Below are positions 61,607 to 64,000 of a DNA stretch of 64,000 nucleotides, in pieces. Within the stretch, counting starts at the first letter, position 1; the number at the start of each line of letters is the position of its first letter. The translations under genes were made by a program, and so were the position numbers. Origin of the DNA: Myrmaecium sp. VS I D KN 1 (lineage: Eukaryota; Ascomycota; Dothideomycetes; Valsariales; Valsariaceae); assembly GCA_019775845.1 (NCBI GenBank), contig JADQAV010000037.1, positions 62,001-126,000 of the forward strand, read 5' to 3'. Under the pieces are notes generated by a model. That model was not told the origin of the DNA. It worked only from the letters and a program-made list of their open reading frames with translations, and ran no database searches.

Positions 61607-62954
61607 CGTGGACACTTTCGGGATACGTTGACAAAGGACGGACAGGAGGGCTAATCGGCGGTGCGTGGGTACGGGAGAGGCGAAGAAGCAGATGCGCAAG
61701 CGAGCGGCCGGCTACGCCAGAGCACGGAGCTTGAGTAGTAGGGAGGATCGCAAGTGCGAAGGTGGATGGCAAAAGTCACCGTCGCCTATAGCGAGTCGGA
61801 GTCTCGTCACGAACAAAGCAGCTTGGCAGATGATACGCCGAAAGCGCGCTCTTTAGGTGACTAAGCAGGCTTGGCACCACAGCCCGAATCAATACCTAGC
61901 ATCAGATTGTGGTCTGCGAATACTACTCATAACGTAGACTCCATGGCCCTAACGTAAATATTTCTGGCGTAATAGGAATGTGAACTCAGAACAGTGGGTA
62001 GGGCTAGACTCATCAGGAGAGGGTGATCTGTCCTCGTTTCGATCCAATACACTCTTCCGAGAGCGGAGAATGCTCAACGGAGCAAGGCTGGCGATAAATC
62101 CTCTGCTGGACGGTCTTGCATACGATAACACAGTATATGGTTCCTGGGACCCGTTGAACCGCTAGGGAGAACCGCTATGTTTCATTGCTCGCGTAGGACG
62201 GGTAGCCACGCTGCACAGGTGCCTGGAGCGCCTTCGCTCACACAATCCACCGGTCAAGAGCCTGTTCTGATACGGAGGTTTCAGGCCTAGAGAGGGAACG
62301 GTGCATCATCTGATGCAGGCGATTGCGGGTTTGAAACCGTGGAGTGCCAAAAGTGCTTTGCACTAGCTACCAGACCTACCGGATACATATATAGCTTGCT
62401 ATATGGCATGCTCTCTCCAGCGTCCGTCTTGTGGAATTGGCCATGAAAAGTCGCGGCCTGTATGCCTTGCCCCAACTCCCTAATCCGCTCCCATCCCCCA
62501 CCAGCCCAGGCCCCACCGGCGGGAGTTCCCTTCGCCATCCAGGTTCTATTTGTACAACCGCGACCCTAAAGTCCGACTCGGCTGTTCTCGACTGCATCGC
62601 GACGCCTCGAGAGAAGCTCACCACGTCGCTCCGCTGGCCCCGGCAACCTCGAGCGCCGATCTATCGATATTCCCCGAAAGCGTTAACTCGCCAATCCTAG
62701 ACGCCGTGACTCCGGTTGCTCTCGCTTGACCCGAACCTGATTGGAGACCCTGAACCTACAAAGAAAGTCGGGCGGCAGTCGACACACCATCCAGAGCACT
62801 TAGCGACGCTTTTATCGGGAGACGGATAAAAGCTCGTGGTCTAAACAGTATCCTTCTGTACCTGTCTTCTCCAGCACGCCCCCCGCCAGCTGCAGGCGCC
62901 CGAGTGCCCCTCTCTCCTATCCGTGACGACGCATACTCCCCGCCGGACGTCAAC
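61607..62954. other. Divergent promoter region, spt6 / Ste7-type MAPKK
   Basis: About 1.35 kb lie between divergent start codons. No gene or RNA is recognised. The spt6 leader lies at the left and the MAPKK leader at the right. Confidence 0.5.
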
Positions 62955-64000
62955 ATGGCGGACGCGTTCAAAGTCCGTACGATGAAGCGGAAGAATGTCA
63001 AGGGGCTGGCTCTAAACGCACCTGCCCCGAAGACATTGCAACCTTCCGCCGGTGACTCGCAGATACCAGGAGGGATCGGTAATGATGAGGCTAGACCGGA
63101 TACGCTGGAAATAGGGGTAGAGTTCCGGTTGGATTTGAGAGCGGAGGACCTGGTGGTGCTAAAGGAGCTTGGATCGGGAAACGGAGGGACTGTGAGCAAA
63201 GTGCAACATGCGGCTACCAAAGTCATCATGGCCAGGAAGGTGAGTCGCGGCGGTTGGGCAGCAGCATACCTATCACTGACGTACGCACCCAGATCATCCA
63301 TGTCGAAAAGAACAACGAGGTCAGGAAACGTATCGTTCGAGAGCTTCGAATCATGCACGATTGTAACTCGGATTATATTGTGGCGTTCTACGGTGCCTTC
63401 CAAAACGAGGCTGGGGACGTTGTAATGTGCATGGAGTATATGGATGTGGGGTAAGCATGGGCATTGTGTGTGGGACTGCAGTGACTGCGGCTAAGCATCT
63501 TAAACCCAGATCCCTCGATTCGATATCGAAGAACTTCGGCCCTGTTCGTGTCGATGTGCTCGGCAAAATCGCGGAAGCCGTGCTGGGCGGCCTGACATAC
63601 CTCTATGAAGCGCACCGCATCATGCACCGAGACCTGAAGCCCTCCAATATCCTGGTAAATTCGCGCGGGCAAATCAAGCTTTGTGACTTCGGCGTATCAA
63701 GCGAGCTGGAAGGCTCGATCGCTGAGACCTTCGTGGGAACGGGTACATACATGGCCCCTGAGCGAATCCAAGGCTCGCCATACACCGTTAAATCGGATGT
63801 GTGGAGTGTTGGTCTGACGTTGATGGAACTGGCTATTGGCAAGTTCCCCTTCAACGGCAGCGACGACGACGACGAACCCGGCGGGCCCCAGGGTATCCTG
63901 GATCTCCTTCAGCAAATCGTCCTCGAACCTGCGCCGAAACTTCCCAAGAGTGACGCTTTCCCTTCAATTTTGGAGGATTTCATCGCAAGGTGTCTTGAAA
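62955..64000 (+). CDS. MAP kinase kinase, Ste7 type (SteD-like); 3' end outside the window
   Basis: Exons 62955-63239, 63293-63450 and 63510 onward, with introns of 53 and 59 nt; the reading frame is still open at 64000. The product begins MADAFKVRTMKRKNVKGLALN, as in Ste7 homologues of filamentous fungi, which supports this ATG over an upstream in-frame one at 62904. Kinase motifs are GSGNGG (73-78), Lys95 in VIMARK, HRDLKPSN, DFGVSSE and the MAPKK activation loop S-I-A-E-T between DFG and APE. EYMDVGSLDSISKNFGPVRVDVL and ILDLLQQIVLEPAPKLPKSDAFP are typical of this branch. The kinase acts between Ste11 and the Fus3/Kss1-type MAP kinase in mating, fusion and development. About 310 residues are present; the last part of the C-lobe is missing. 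Confidence 0.93.

Noticed and set aside
62756-63403. 215-codon minus-strand open frame opposite the MAPKK
   Set aside because: The plus strand encodes clear kinase motifs. The antisense frame crosses the promoter, exon 1 and intron without any recognisable domain.

Overview
The window is nuclear DNA of a filamentous ascomycete (Pezizomycotina). Genes are split by short introns (46-183 nt, most 50-75 nt) with GTRNGT donors, CTRAC/TGAC branch sites and mostly YAG acceptors. They sit on both strands with 0.4-3.9 kb between them. The proteins are typical filamentous-fungal forms: MpkA/Slt2, Snf1 with a long C-terminal tail, AtfA, an idpA/icdA-type isocitrate dehydrogenase and Opy2. An eurotiomycete-like fungus is a reasonable guess, but nothing here fixes the class. 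I see no transposon, virus-like element, CRISPR array, rRNA or convincing tRNA.

Layout, left to right: Inn1/Fic1-type C2 protein (+, 881-3737); small unknown protein (+, 4736-5258); cell-wall-integrity MAP kinase (-, 5796-7340); a 3.9 kb gene-free stretch; APC-superfamily amino acid/choline permease (+, 11234-13071); C1-tetrahydrofolate synthase (-, 14759-17859); eIF3i (+, 18864-20096); histidine-phosphatase-family protein (+, 20792-22254); NADP-isocitrate dehydrogenase (+, 22662-24465); a damaged GH3 beta-glucosidase (-, 24878-27522); a 118-residue unknown (-, 28781-29374); an unknown mitochondrial-type protein (-, 31854-32744); ACS-family MFS permease (+, 33441-35201); Snf1 kinase (+, 36595-39651); Tom70 (-, 41735-43881); Abz2-like PLP enzyme (+, 44794-45931); AtfA bZIP factor (-, 47046-49001); HIU hydrolase (-, 51569-52546); Opy2 (-, 53465-54795); Spt6 (-, 57149-61606); and a Ste7-type MAPKK (+, 62955 to the window end).

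The set is mostly core cell biology. Signalling is prominent (Opy2, Ste7-type MAPKK, MpkA, AtfA, Snf1). One-carbon/folate metabolism is represented twice (C1-THF synthase and the Abz2-like enzyme). There is no sign of a secondary-metabolite cluster or an operon-like unit, and I did not find an obviously new biological system.

The points most worth a second look are these. The GH3 gene carries a frameshift, an in-frame stop and an Asp-to-Asn change at the expected nucleophile. Two metabolic enzymes have paired start codons that would give organellar and cytosolic forms, one with a TATA box placed close to the first start. There are two 11-nt microexons and three stop-free introns whose length is a multiple of three. 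Several unusual non-coding structures occur: a poly(A) tract inside an inverted repeat, two G-quadruplex repeats and a 112-nt pure pyrimidine tract.
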